The notes beneath the pieces were generated by a model, which did no database searches, was not told where the DNA came from, and saw only the letters and a list, made by a program, of their open reading frames with translations. DNA of 6,461 nucleotides, taken from contig JASHQP010000625.1 in the NCBI GenBank assembly GCA_030039095.1, forward strand, positions 1 through 6,461. The letters are read 5' to 3'. This document shows, piece after piece, positions 1-5,571 of the stretch (position 1 is the stretch's first letter; every line of letters starts with the position of its first letter). The stretch comes from Streptosporangiaceae bacterium. GTDB lineage: Bacteria > Actinomycetota > Actinomycetes > Streptosporangiales > Streptosporangiaceae. A program made the position numbers and the translations under genes.

Positions 1-36
1 AGCTAGGCATGCGATTTATTTTCGAGCACGATTCTC

Positions 37-51
37 GCCGTGCCGTGCCGT
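37..51. repeat. Short tandem repeat, GCCGT x3
   Basis: Three perfect copies of the 5-bp unit GCCGT lie end to end, followed by a partial GC. This is seen directly. In GC-rich DNA such a short array can arise by slippage and has no evident function. Confidence 0.6.
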
Positions 52-69
52 GCCCGCGCGGAGTAGTGC

Positions 70-123
70 CGCGGGTGACCGGCTCCCGATGACAAATGTC
101 AACGTCCAGATATTGGGGCGGCG
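70..123 (+). repeat. Gapped direct repeat, copy 1
   Basis: Two blocks here recur in the same order and orientation at 5572-5609. Block A (70-88) matches 5572-5589 except for one extra C. Block B (107-123) matches 5593-5609 at 15 of 17 positions. Between the blocks this copy has 18 bases (89-106), which include most of a TGACA-AA-TGTCA palindrome, where the other copy has 3. The ordered pair of matches suggests common origin, but each block alone is short enough to be doubtful in GC-rich DNA. Confidence 0.5.
90..101. promoter_or_regulatory. 12-bp palindrome, possible operator
   Basis: TGACA-AA-TGTCA is a perfect inverted repeat with 5-bp arms and a 2-bp spacer. It lies about 140 bp before the phosphatase start and falls within the stretch missing from the second direct-repeat copy. 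Symmetric sites of this size are typical of dimeric repressors, but no regulator gene is adjacent and no matching -10 element is evident, so an operator role is a guess. Confidence 0.25.
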
Positions 124-172
124 CAGCCCCGATGAAGGTCAGTGCCCGTCGGCAGACGCACATCAGTTTTGG

Positions 173-207
173 CGTGTTCGAAGGCTTTCCTACGCACGGC
201 GGAAAGC
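173..207 (+). repeat. 35-bp inverted repeat, left copy
   Basis: This 35-bp sequence is repeated in opposite orientation at 4695-4729 with one mismatch (34/35). It contains its own small hairpin: GCTTTCC (184-190) pairs with GGAAAGC (201-207) around a 10-nt loop. The copy ends 33 bp before the phosphatase start codon. The identity stops sharply at both edges, and the flanks of the two copies do not match. It could be a dispersed REP- or MITE-like element or the end of a larger element; no transposase lies between the copies. Confidence 0.85.
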
Positions 208-240
208 TGCCGTTCACCGGCCCGGCTGAAGGTTGGGCGC

Positions 241-1974
241 ATGCCCGAGCCCGCAGCAGATGCCCCCCGTCGCCTCTCCCGCCGTGACTTCATGCTGGCA
301 TCCGCCGGCGCCTCCGGCCGCGCTGACCGCCGCGGCCGAGTAACCCTCAGGCCACGCGATGGACGCGATGACGGCCGCGACCCCGTCCGGGCGTCCTACA
401 CCGACGGGCTGAGCGGCGAGACCGTGTACGCCTACCACGCGCCCTTGCGCGGGCTGCAGCCGGCGACCAGCTACTCCTACGTTGTGCGTGACGCCGCCAC
501 CCCCGCCGTGACCTTCACCAGCCAGTTCACGACCGCGGGGCGTGGGCGGTTCCCGTTCGCGTTCACCAGCTTCGGCGACCTGGGCACGCCGGGCGCCGGG
601 GCGACGTACACGCTCGCCGACGGCTCGACGGTCGCGTCGACCAGCTACAGCGAATCCCAGTGGAACGCCTACAACGCCGTCGGCGAGGTCGAGGCCCTGG
701 CGCCGCTGTTCCACCTGCTCAACGGCGACCTGTCGTACGCCGACAAGGTGACGATCACGTCCACGGGAGCCACGACCAGCGCCGCGGGCGCGCAGCCTGC
801 TCCCGAGGTGTGGCGAGACTTCGGGCTCAACGTGCAGCGCTCCGCGGCCAGCCGGCCGTGGATGCCGTCGATCGGCAACCACGAGGCCGAACTCGACAAC
901 GGGCCGCAGGGGTACGCGGCGTTCAACACCCGCTACCGGGTTCCCGGCAACGGCACACGCTACTCCGGCAACTTCTACTCGTTCCAGGTTGGCTCGGTGC
1001 TGTTCATTGCCCTCGACGCCAACGATGTGGCCTACCAGGGCGCGGGCGCGTACAACGTGGGCGGCGTCGCCACCACCGACGCCGAGGGGAAGGCGATCTC
1101 CGCCACCGCCGCGCAGTACAACCAGTACTACACCGGCACGTTCCGCGAGAACGCGAACGGGACGCTCTCGCCCGGCGGCCGCAACCCCAACATCCAGGCG
1201 CTCTGGCTGGAGCAGACCCTCGCCGGGGCCAGGGCAAACTCGAGCATCGACTGGATCGTGGTGCAAATGCACCAGTGCGCGCTGTCCTCGTCCACCGACA
1301 ACGGCTGCGACGCCGGCATCCGCCAGGCCTGGCTGCCGCTGTTCGACCGGTACCAGGTCGACCTGGTCGTGAACGGCCACGACCATGACTACGAGCGCTC
1401 CTACCCGGTCCGGGGCTTCACGCCGGACCTCGGCACGTCCACGTTCGCCGGGGGCACCGTGACCCAGGCGAACGGACCCGTGACCCTCCCCTCGACCGAG
1501 GGGCAGACGGTCAGCACCTTCACCCCCAACGTGGTGACGGCCGACATCACCAGCCCGTTCGACACCACCAAGGGCACGGTGTTCATGGTGCTCGGCGGCG
1601 GCGGCACCGACAAGCGCGACAACACCTACGGCACGAAGGTCGCCAACGCCACCACGTTCACCCAGATCCGCACCGGCGCCAAGCCGGCCCCGGACGCCAC
1701 GGAGCCCGCGGCCTGGTCCGCGATGACCGACCCCACCGACGCCTACGGCGTGGCCCTGTTCCAGGTCGACCCGGGCAAGCCCGGCGGCAACACGACGATC
1801 ACCGTGACCTACTACCACGCCCCCACCCAGACCACGGGCGCGCCCGACTACAGCGTCCTGGAGACCTTCCAGCTCACCCGCCCGCGCCGCGACCGCCTCG
1901 CCCGGGACGGCGCCGGCGCCTACCGCACCCAGCCGGCGCTCCTTCCGGCGACGGCGTCCGCCACGGGCAGCTGA
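241..1974 (+). CDS. Tat-type purple acid phosphatase-like metallophosphoesterase, N-terminus damaged
   Basis: The product (577 aa from ATG 241) belongs to the calcineurin-like metallophosphoesterases, purple acid phosphatase branch, which hydrolyse phosphate esters at a two-metal centre outside the cell. All ligand motifs are present: GDLG (Asp113), NGDLSYAD (Asp163), GNHE (Asn213, His214), MHQ (His344) and GHDHDYER (His380, His382). A C-terminal domain with GTVFMVLGGGGT follows at about residues 440-545. Start 241 is chosen because GAAGG (228-232) sits 8 nt upstream and the next residues give a Tat motif, SRRDFM. After ASAGAS the frame reads polar GRADRRGR, whereas the neighbouring frame reads hydrophobic AALTAAAE and then stops. 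Compared with family members recalled from memory, the signal's hydrophobic core and roughly 35-45 residues of the N-terminal fibronectin-like domain are missing; similarity resumes near SYTDGLSGETVY. The last 20 or so residues also look extra. The enzyme is probably not exported and may be a pseudogene. Confidence 0.85.
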   Translation: MPEPAADAPRRLSRRDFMLASAGASGRADRRGRVTLRPRDGRDDGRDPVRASYTDGLSGETVYAYHAPLRGLQPATSYSYVVRDAATPAVTFTSQFTTAGRGRFPFAFTSFGDLGTPGAGATYTLADGSTVASTSYSESQWNAYNAVGEVEALAPLFHLLNGDLSYADKVTITSTGATTSAAGAQPAPEVWRDFGLNVQRSAASRPWMPSIGNHEAELDNGPQGYAAFNTRYRVPGNGTRYSGNFYSFQVGSVLFIALDANDVAYQGAGAYNVGGVATTDAEGKAISATAAQYNQYYTGTFRENANGTLSPGGRNPNIQALWLEQTLAGARANSSIDWIVVQMHQCALSSSTDNGCDAGIRQAWLPLFDRYQVDLVVNGHDHDYERSYPVRGFTPDLGTSTFAGGTVTQANGPVTLPSTEGQTVSTFTPNVVTADITSPFDTTKGTVFMVLGGGGTDKRDNTYGTKVANATTFTQIRTGAKPAPDATEPAAWSAMTDPTDAYGVALFQVDPGKPGGNTTITVTYYHAPTQTTGAPDYSVLETFQLTRPRRDRLARDGAGAYRTQPALLPATASATGS

Positions 1975-1983
1975 TCACCGCAG

Positions 1984-2053
1984 CTACCTGCTCACCCCCG
2001 TCAGCCGGTGGTGGCGTACTCCCACGGCCAGGACGACAAGCTGCCCCTCCAGA
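1984..2053 (-). pseudogene. RelE/ParE toxin C-terminal remnant
   Basis: Read on the - strand, this stretch encodes 22 residues (LEGQLVVLAVGVRHH, then RLTGVSR) ending at a TAG. It matches the C-terminus of the intact RelE-type toxin encoded at 5182-4910, which has LEGQLVVLVVGVGHRREIYR. At DNA level 2011-2053 matches 4940-4982 at 39 of 43 positions. Further upstream the frame soon meets a stop, and no toxin body or antitoxin is present. It is therefore a fossil of a second, related TA locus, or a partial duplication of the one 2.9 kb away. It lies just after the phosphatase gene, tail to tail. Confidence 0.75.
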
Positions 2054-2093
2054 TCGGCAGGGGAGACCGGGCTCTGGTACGGTCGATCTCACA

Positions 2094-2108
2094 ACTACAG
2101 GCCGTAGT
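2094..2108. promoter_or_regulatory. Small inverted repeat upstream of the lipoprotein gene
   Basis: ACTAC and GTAGT form a perfect 5-bp inverted repeat around AGGCC, 64 bp before the lipoprotein start. It lies where a promoter or operator for the lipoprotein-hemerythrin operon would be expected. No convincing -35/-10 pair could be fixed here. Confidence 0.25.
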
Positions 2109-2171
2109 ACGTCCGGGGCGTGCGGCGGTGGTTCGGGTGAGCGGAGGCAGCAACAAAGGAAGCGAGGGGCG

Positions 2172-2720
2172 ATGCGGCAAAGACGCTCGGCGGATCCTGG
2201 CTGTACCCGGCGGCGCCGCCATGTGGGACTCGCATTGACGTCGGCCGTGGTGGTCCTGTCTGCCTGCGGCTGCGGCGGATCTGCGGCATCGGGCCCGGTG
2301 TCCGGGACCACGGCCAGCGGCGCCACACCGGCGCGCCGCGGGCGGACTGTGACGGTTGCGGCCCGTTCGCTGCCCGGTGTCGGGACTGTGCTGGTGAACA
2401 GCAACGGCTACGCGCTGTACGTCTTCGCCCCCGACAACCACCGGGCGGTGACCTGCACCGGCGCCTGCGCGGGGACGTGGCCGCCGCTGATGCTGGCGTC
2501 CGGGAGCAGGCCTGCCGCGGGCGCCGGCGTGAGGCTTGCGCTGCTGGGCTCGGATCCCGACCCGGCGGGCGGCCGGGTGGTCACCTACGACGGCTGGCCG
2601 TTGTACACCTACGCCGGCGACGTGCAGCCGGGACAGGCGAACGGCCAGGACATCGACCTCAACGGCGGGGAGTGGTACGTGATCCGCCCCTCCGGCCGTC
2701 CGCTGATCCCCGCGCCGTGA
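2172..2720 (+). CDS. Secreted lipoprotein with Yx(FWY)xxD repeats (COG4315 / PF03640 type)
   Basis: The product has 182 residues. It begins with a basic stretch (RRRRH, about 13-17), a hydrophobic helix, and a classic lipobox L29-S30-A31-C32, so Cys32 should be lipidated and the protein anchored to the outer face of the membrane. A Gly/Ser/Thr/Ala-rich linker (33-56) leads to two repeats of the secreted-repeat family: YVFAPD (83-88), followed by Cys95 and Cys99, a possible disulfide, and GTWPPL; then YTYAGD (145-150), followed by GQANGQDIDLNGGEWYV. The family has no firmly established biochemical role. AAGGAAG lies 9 nt before the ATG; an in-frame GTG near 2223 would shorten the signal but keep the lipobox. 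The stop overlaps the next start as GTGA, so the hemerythrin gene is very likely co-translated, which suggests a shared extracytoplasmic, possibly redox or metal-linked, role. That role is inference. Confidence 0.9.
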   Translation: MRQRRSADPGCTRRRRHVGLALTSAVVVLSACGCGGSAASGPVSGTTASGATPARRGRTVTVAARSLPGVGTVLVNSNGYALYVFAPDNHRAVTCTGACAGTWPPLMLASGSRPAAGAGVRLALLGSDPDPAGGRVVTYDGWPLYTYAGDVQPGQANGQDIDLNGGEWYVIRPSGRPLIPAP

Positions 2721-3457
2721 CGACCGGCCGGCTATCGTCTGGCCCCGGCCGGAGGGCCGTGCTGTTTTCCGGTGGCGGCCTGGCAGCCGGGGCCGCTGCG
2801 GCCAGCGCCGGCTGGGCACTGGGCGGGCAGCCGGGAGCCCGGCCGGACCCGTCGGTCATCCCGCCCGATGATGACCTGATGCGCGAGCACGGCGTGCTGA
2901 AGCGCGTGCTGCTGTGCTACCGGGAGATGATCGCCCGTGTCCAGGCCGGCGGCCCGCTGAACGCCCAGGACCTCCACGACGCGGCCCTGATCATCCACGA
3001 CTACATCGAGGGCTTCCACGAGGGCCTGGAGGAAGGCTACGTGTTCCCCCGGCTGGTGAAGGCGGGCCGCCTGGCCAGCACGGTGACCACGCTGCTGGTC
3101 CAGCACGCACGGGGCCGGGTGATCACCCAGTTCCTGCTCCGCGAGGCCACCACCAAGGGTGCGGCGAGCCCGGCAGCGGCCGCGCGGCTGGCGGCGGCGA
3201 TGCAGGCATTCGACCGGATGTATGAGCCGCACGAGGCCCGCGAGGACACCGTCGTGTTCCCGGCCTTCCGCCAGATCACGCCGGCAGGCGAACTCAGCGA
3301 CCTCGGCCAGCTCTTTGCCGGCCTGGAGCGCCAGCAGTTCGGCACCGACGAGTTCACCGCGATGGTGGGCCGGGTAGCCAGCATCGAGCAGAACCTCGGC
3401 ATCTACAACCTCACCCAGTTCACCCCGCAGGTAAGTCAGTACAACCCGCCCTCATGA
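2717..3457 (+). CDS. Exported hemerythrin-like (HHE) diiron protein
   Basis: The product has 246 residues from GTG 2717, chosen because this codon overlaps the upstream stop as GTGA; no Shine-Dalgarno is visible, as expected with translational coupling. Residues 9-36 (GPGRRAVLF, then an Ala/Gly-rich hydrophobic stretch) look like a twin-arginine signal or N-terminal anchor. The four-helix hemerythrin domain spans roughly 52-185 and carries the full set of likely diiron ligands: His58 (REHG), His94, His101 with Glu105 (HEGLE), His130 (QHARGR), and His172 with Glu176 (HEARE). Known HHE proteins bind O2 or NO, store or sense iron, or limit oxidative damage. An extracytoplasmic location would suit O2/NO binding or redox sensing at the membrane with the lipoprotein partner. 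The C-terminal 60 residues are not recognised. The ligands are clear; the physiological job is inference. Confidence 0.9.
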   Translation: MTTGRLSSGPGRRAVLFSGGGLAAGAAAASAGWALGGQPGARPDPSVIPPDDDLMREHGVLKRVLLCYREMIARVQAGGPLNAQDLHDAALIIHDYIEGFHEGLEEGYVFPRLVKAGRLASTVTTLLVQHARGRVITQFLLREATTKGAASPAAAARLAAAMQAFDRMYEPHEAREDTVVFPAFRQITPAGELSDLGQLFAGLERQQFGTDEFTAMVGRVASIEQNLGIYNLTQFTPQVSQYNPPS

Positions 3458-3526
3458 GGCAGCTGACAAGCCCGCCGCCAGGACCACTCTGCCAGCGCGA
3501 ACGTGCCGGGCAGCAGGGACTCCAGC

Positions 3527-3543
3527 CCGGTATACTTACCGGT
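3527..3543 (+). promoter_or_regulatory. vapBC promoter with overlapping palindromic operator, leaderless start
   Basis: TATACT (3531-3536) is a strong -10 element 7 nt before the antitoxin ATG (3544), so transcription probably begins at or beside the start codon; no Shine-Dalgarno is present. CCGGTA (3527-3532) and TACCGG (3537-3542) form a perfect inverted repeat whose 4-bp spacer lies in the -10 box. This is the expected layout for repression by the ribbon-helix-helix antitoxin or the toxin-antitoxin complex. No good -35 hexamer is visible. Confidence 0.65.
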
Positions 3544-3777
3544 ATGACTGTCACGACGATCAAGGTGCCGAAGGCCACCCGAGACCGTCTGCGCAGGCTG
3601 GCGGCCGCCGACGGCGTCACGCTGGCGCAAGAGATCGACAAGCTGGTCAGTGAGCGGTCACCACGTCCGCGTCCGACCACCGGCGGATTCCGGAGCGATC
3701 GGCCGCTCAGCGCGGAGGAGATCGACGAACAGCTGGCCGGCGGCTTCGGTGCGGACGATGACGGCGCTGGTCGTTGA
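3544..3777 (+). CDS. vapB: VapB-type ribbon-helix-helix antitoxin
   Basis: The 77-residue product starts with a short strand (TTIKVPK, about 4-10), a basic helix (ATRDRLRRLAAADG, 11-24) and a second helix (TLAQEIDKLVSE, 26-37). This is the ribbon-helix-helix DNA-binding fold of MetJ/Arc-type antitoxins. The tail is polar and acidic (SAEEIDEQLAGGFGADDD) and is the part likely to wrap and block the toxin. The gene overlaps the PIN-domain toxin gene by 20 bp, which fits one transcript and coupled translation. The palindrome over its own -10 box suggests autorepression. The family is clear, although VapB subtype names vary. Confidence 0.88.
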   Translation: MTVTTIKVPKATRDRLRRLAAADGVTLAQEIDKLVSERSPRPRPTTGGFRSDRPLSAEEIDEQLAGGFGADDDGAGR

Positions 3778-4192
3778 CACCAGCGCCATCGTGGCCAGTC
3801 TCGACGAGGCGTACGCCGAGCACCAGGCAGTTGCCGCCATCCTGGCGTCGGAGACTGGAATCCTGATCGTCTCTCCGATGGTTCTCGCCGAGGCCGACTA
3901 CATGCTCTGCACCAGGTTGGGCGCCGCCGCTGCCCGGCAGTTCGCTGCGGACGTCGCCGCGGAGGCTTATGACCTGGCGGAATGGACTGCGGACGATCAT
4001 GCGGTTGCGCTGGATGTCATCAGCCGCAACTCTGATGACAGGAACTACATCGGCGTCGCCGATGCCGCCAACGTGGTGCTGGCCGACCGGTATCGCACAA
4101 CCCGGCTCCTGACTCTCGACCAGCGGCATTTCCGGCGACTGCGGCCGCTGTGGGGAGCCGATTGCTTCACGCTCCTGCCGTATGACTCGTGA
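3758..4192 (+). CDS. vapC: VapC-type PIN-domain ribonuclease toxin
   Basis: The product has 144 residues from ATG 3758, which makes VVDTSAIVA the N-terminal strand as usual for PIN proteins. The acidic catalytic residues are all in place: Asp7 (VVDTSA), Glu45 (VLAEADYML), Asp102 (VADAANVVLADR) and Asp121 (TLDQRHF). VapC toxins are Mg2+-dependent ribonucleases that cut tRNA or rRNA and stop translation until the antitoxin neutralises them; the target here cannot be read from sequence. There is no separate ribosome-binding site. Translation probably follows from vapB through the 20-bp overlap. Length and motifs indicate an intact, potentially active toxin. Confidence 0.9.
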   Translation: MTALVVDTSAIVASLDEAYAEHQAVAAILASETGILIVSPMVLAEADYMLCTRLGAAAARQFAADVAAEAYDLAEWTADDHAVALDVISRNSDDRNYIGVADAANVVLADRYRTTRLLTLDQRHFRRLRPLWGADCFTLLPYDS

Positions 4193-4712
4193 CGATGTGA
4201 TGCCCAGGCGCTGCACAATCACGAGCATGATGCTCGCCTTGGCCCACCACCACGCCGCACCGGCATTCATCTCCAGCTTCTACGTAACAGGCGCAGCCGT
4301 GATACCCGTCCTGTACCTCGCGCTGGAGGTGCAGGTCCCCGCGATCGGGAAGGCCGTGGGCACCCGTATCGGAACCGGCCGCCTCATCCCGGTCCGTCCA
4401 AGATGGCGGTACGCGTACACGCTGCGCGCGGAGCTGCTGCTCATAGGCACGGTTGTGCTCACCATCCTCGGCATTGCCGGAGAGGTGACCGCTCTCGTGA
4501 GCCTCTACAGCCAGGAAGCGGCAGGCGGGGCCGGCCCCCTTGTGCTCGCGGCGATACTGGCACTGCTCCTGGCTGTTATGACAGCGACGGTCGTTACCCT
4601 CGGCAATGCGCTCGAGCAAGCCCAGCAGAGCGCCGCCGAGGGGCCGGAGACAAACGGTGCACACTCGGCGCACGAGGAAGCCACCTCATTAGGGGCTTTC
4701 CGCCGTGCGTAG
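4182..4712 (+). CDS. Uncharacterised three-helix membrane protein
   Basis: The product is up to 176 residues and has no family I can name. Three hydrophobic segments are clear: about 28-49 (FISSFYVTGAAVIPVLYLAL), 83-108 (ELLLIGTVVLTILGIAG and following) and 118-141 (PLVLAAILALLLAVMTATVV). Between the first two is a basic loop (RPRWR). The tail after 142 is polar and Gln/Glu/Ala-rich, so likely cytoplasmic. The ATG at 4182 overlaps the end of vapC by 11 bp, hinting at co-transcription; in-frame ATGs at 4200, 4227 and 4230 are alternatives, and none has a good Shine-Dalgarno. The TAG stop at 4710-4712 lies inside the right copy of the 35-bp inverted repeat, so the last six residues (GAFRRA) are mostly encoded by the repeat and the original C-terminus may have been replaced. 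Confidence 0.65.
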   Translation: MTRDDVMPRRCTITSMMLALAHHHAAPAFISSFYVTGAAVIPVLYLALEVQVPAIGKAVGTRIGTGRLIPVRPRWRYAYTLRAELLLIGTVVLTILGIAGEVTALVSLYSQEAAGGAGPLVLAAILALLLAVMTATVVTLGNALEQAQQSAAEGPETNGAHSAHEEATSLGAFRRA

Positions 4713-4729
4713 GAAAGGCTTCGAACACG
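4695..4729 (-). repeat. 35-bp inverted repeat, right copy
   Basis: This is the inverted counterpart of 173-207, with one mismatch in 35. Its internal hairpin is slightly weakened by that mismatch. It supplies the stop codon of the membrane protein gene. No target-site duplication is seen outside the two copies: the left flank reads GTTTTGG and the right flank GGCAGCC. Confidence 0.85.
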
Positions 4730-4909
4730 GGCAGCCGGGCCTGGTCCGGCGAGCCCGCGGTCGGCCTTTCCGTCCCCCAAGGTGGATCCCGCCCTACCTG
4801 CTCACCCGGTCAGCTGCTCTATGGTCAACTCGCTACCTACGTCGGTGCTGCGGATCACGCGCCGGGCTCAGGGCGGCTCATCGGTGGGACGTTCACCTCG
4901 GGCGTCTGA
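4730..4909. other. Gene-free stretch after the right inverted repeat
   Basis: No credible coding region is seen. The only structure found is 4794-4814, which matches the 3' end of the relE remnant (1984-2005) at 20 of 22 aligned positions in the same orientation. This block lies about 125 bp from the relE homology here but next to it in the remnant, so the two copies differ by an insertion or deletion. Confidence 0.5.
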
Positions 4910-5182
4910 TCAGGACATGGCCCGGTAGATCTCTCGGCGGTGACCTACTCCCACGACCAGGACGACAAGCTGCCCTTCCAGAACCTCGTAGATGACCCGG
5001 TAGTCCCCAACGCGCAGCCGGTACCGGTCGTCGTATCCGGCAAGCTTCTTGACGTTAGCGTCCGGACGGCGCGGATCGTCCCCCAGTGGCGTCAGCGCCC
5101 GCAAGATCGTCAGCGCAGCTGGCGGCGGGATGGCCCGTAGCTGCCGGACGGCCCGCTCCCGCCACCGGAACGCATACTTCAC
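4910..5182 (-). CDS. relE: RelE/ParE-family toxin
   Basis: The 90-residue product has the RelE fold pattern: an N-terminal strand (KYAFRW), two helices (ERAVRQLRAIP and AALTILRALTPLG), then KKLAGYDDRYRLRVGDYRVIYEV and a C-terminal strand VLVVGVGHRREIYR. Basic and aromatic residues expected in ribosome-dependent mRNA interferases are present (Arg53, Arg55, Arg62, His81, Arg82, Arg83, Tyr86), so it probably cleaves mRNA on the ribosome; ParE-like gyrase inhibition is less likely but not excluded. The start is GTG 5182, which overlaps the antitoxin stop as GTGA. Its last third is duplicated as a fossil at 1984-2053. The name is by family, not by proven orthology. Confidence 0.88.
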   Translation of the reverse strand: MKYAFRWRERAVRQLRAIPPPAALTILRALTPLGDDPRRPDANVKKLAGYDDRYRLRVGDYRVIYEVLEGQLVVLVVGVGHRREIYRAMS

Positions 5183-5466
5183 GCCGCGCCTTTGCCGGGC
5201 TCTTCCTCGAAGATCGCGGCGACCACCTCGGACATGCTGTAGGTCGGAGCGTCTGGGTTCTCCGCCAGGTCACGGTCGGCTTCCCTGGCGAAGTAACGGT
5301 CGATGGCGTCCTCCAGCGCGCTGAAGTCCTCGATCGGTACGACCGCGGCAACGGGCTGGCCGTTGCGCGTGACGATGGTGGGTGTCCCGTCCTGGGCTCG
5401 CGTGATGACCTCCGCGAAGTGCGCACGGGCGTCCCTGACGCTCAGCTGGGTCTGGCTGTCGTCCAT
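5179..5466 (-). CDS. Phd/YefM-family antitoxin
   Basis: The 95-residue product starts at ATG 5466. Residues 8-58 match the Phd/YefM antitoxin N-terminal DNA-binding domain, with the typical SVRDARAHFAEVITRA, then IVTRNGQPVAAVVPIEDFSALE. The C-terminal part is acidic and probably disordered (READRDLAENPDAP and VVAAIFEEEPG), the toxin-binding section in this family. The frame stays open upstream to 5637, but those residues are low-complexity Arg/Pro/Ala and the promoter and operator lie inside that stretch, so 5466 is preferred. It is followed by the RelE-type toxin with a 4-bp overlap, giving a complete TA operon. Confidence 0.9.
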   Translation of the reverse strand: MDDSQTQLSVRDARAHFAEVITRAQDGTPTIVTRNGQPVAAVVPIEDFSALEDAIDRYFAREADRDLAENPDAPTYSMSEVVAAIFEEEPGKGAA

Positions 5467-5495
5467 GTCTATAGTGTACCCCAAATCGTGTACAC
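5467..5495 (-). promoter_or_regulatory. yefM/relE promoter-operator with TGTACA sites
   Basis: On the - strand TACACT (5478-5473) is a good -10 element ending 6 nt before the antitoxin ATG, so the mRNA is probably leaderless. Just upstream is a perfect palindrome GTGTACAC (5488-5495). A weaker half-copy, TGTACC, lies at 5475-5480, 14 bp away centre to centre. YefM-family antitoxins are known to bind palindromes with a TGTACA core, so this is a likely autorepression site. Confidence 0.65.
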
Positions 5496-5571
5496 AGGGC
5501 CCGCCGGTGGCCACCGCAGCCCGAGCGCGAGCACGACGCTCAGTTCGTCGCGAGGGCCGCCGCGATGATGA

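Noticed and set aside
142..240. Upstream extension of the phosphatase frame to an ATG at 142
   Set aside because: The extra 33 residues cross the repeat element, lack family similarity and have no ribosome-binding site; GAAGG sits correctly before 241.
214..1818. Long open frame (534 codons) on the - strand opposite the phosphatase
   Set aside because: It is an antisense shadow of a GC-rich gene: the translation is low-complexity Gly/Arg/Val, while the + strand carries clear metallophosphoesterase motifs.
2477..2716. Upstream extension of the hemerythrin frame inside the lipoprotein gene
   Set aside because: It is the out-of-frame reading of the lipoprotein coding sequence; the GTGA overlap gives a natural start at 2717.
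2001..2819. 272-codon - strand frame across the lipoprotein gene
   Set aside because: The composition is Arg/Pro/Gly/Ala shadow with no recognisable domain, and the + strand lipobox and repeat motifs explain the region.
3489..3513. Hairpin CTGCC/GGCAG after the hemerythrin gene as a terminator
   Set aside because: The 5-bp stem with a 15-nt loop and no T-tract is too weak to distinguish from chance in GC-rich sequence.
173..4729. A conventional insertion sequence bounded by the 35-bp repeats
   Set aside because: No transposase or fragment of one was seen inside, and there is no target-site duplication at the outer edges.
4820..4924. Small + strand frame starting MVNSLPTSVLR
   Set aside because: It is short, has no ribosome-binding site or recognisable motif, and runs into the antisense of the toxin gene.
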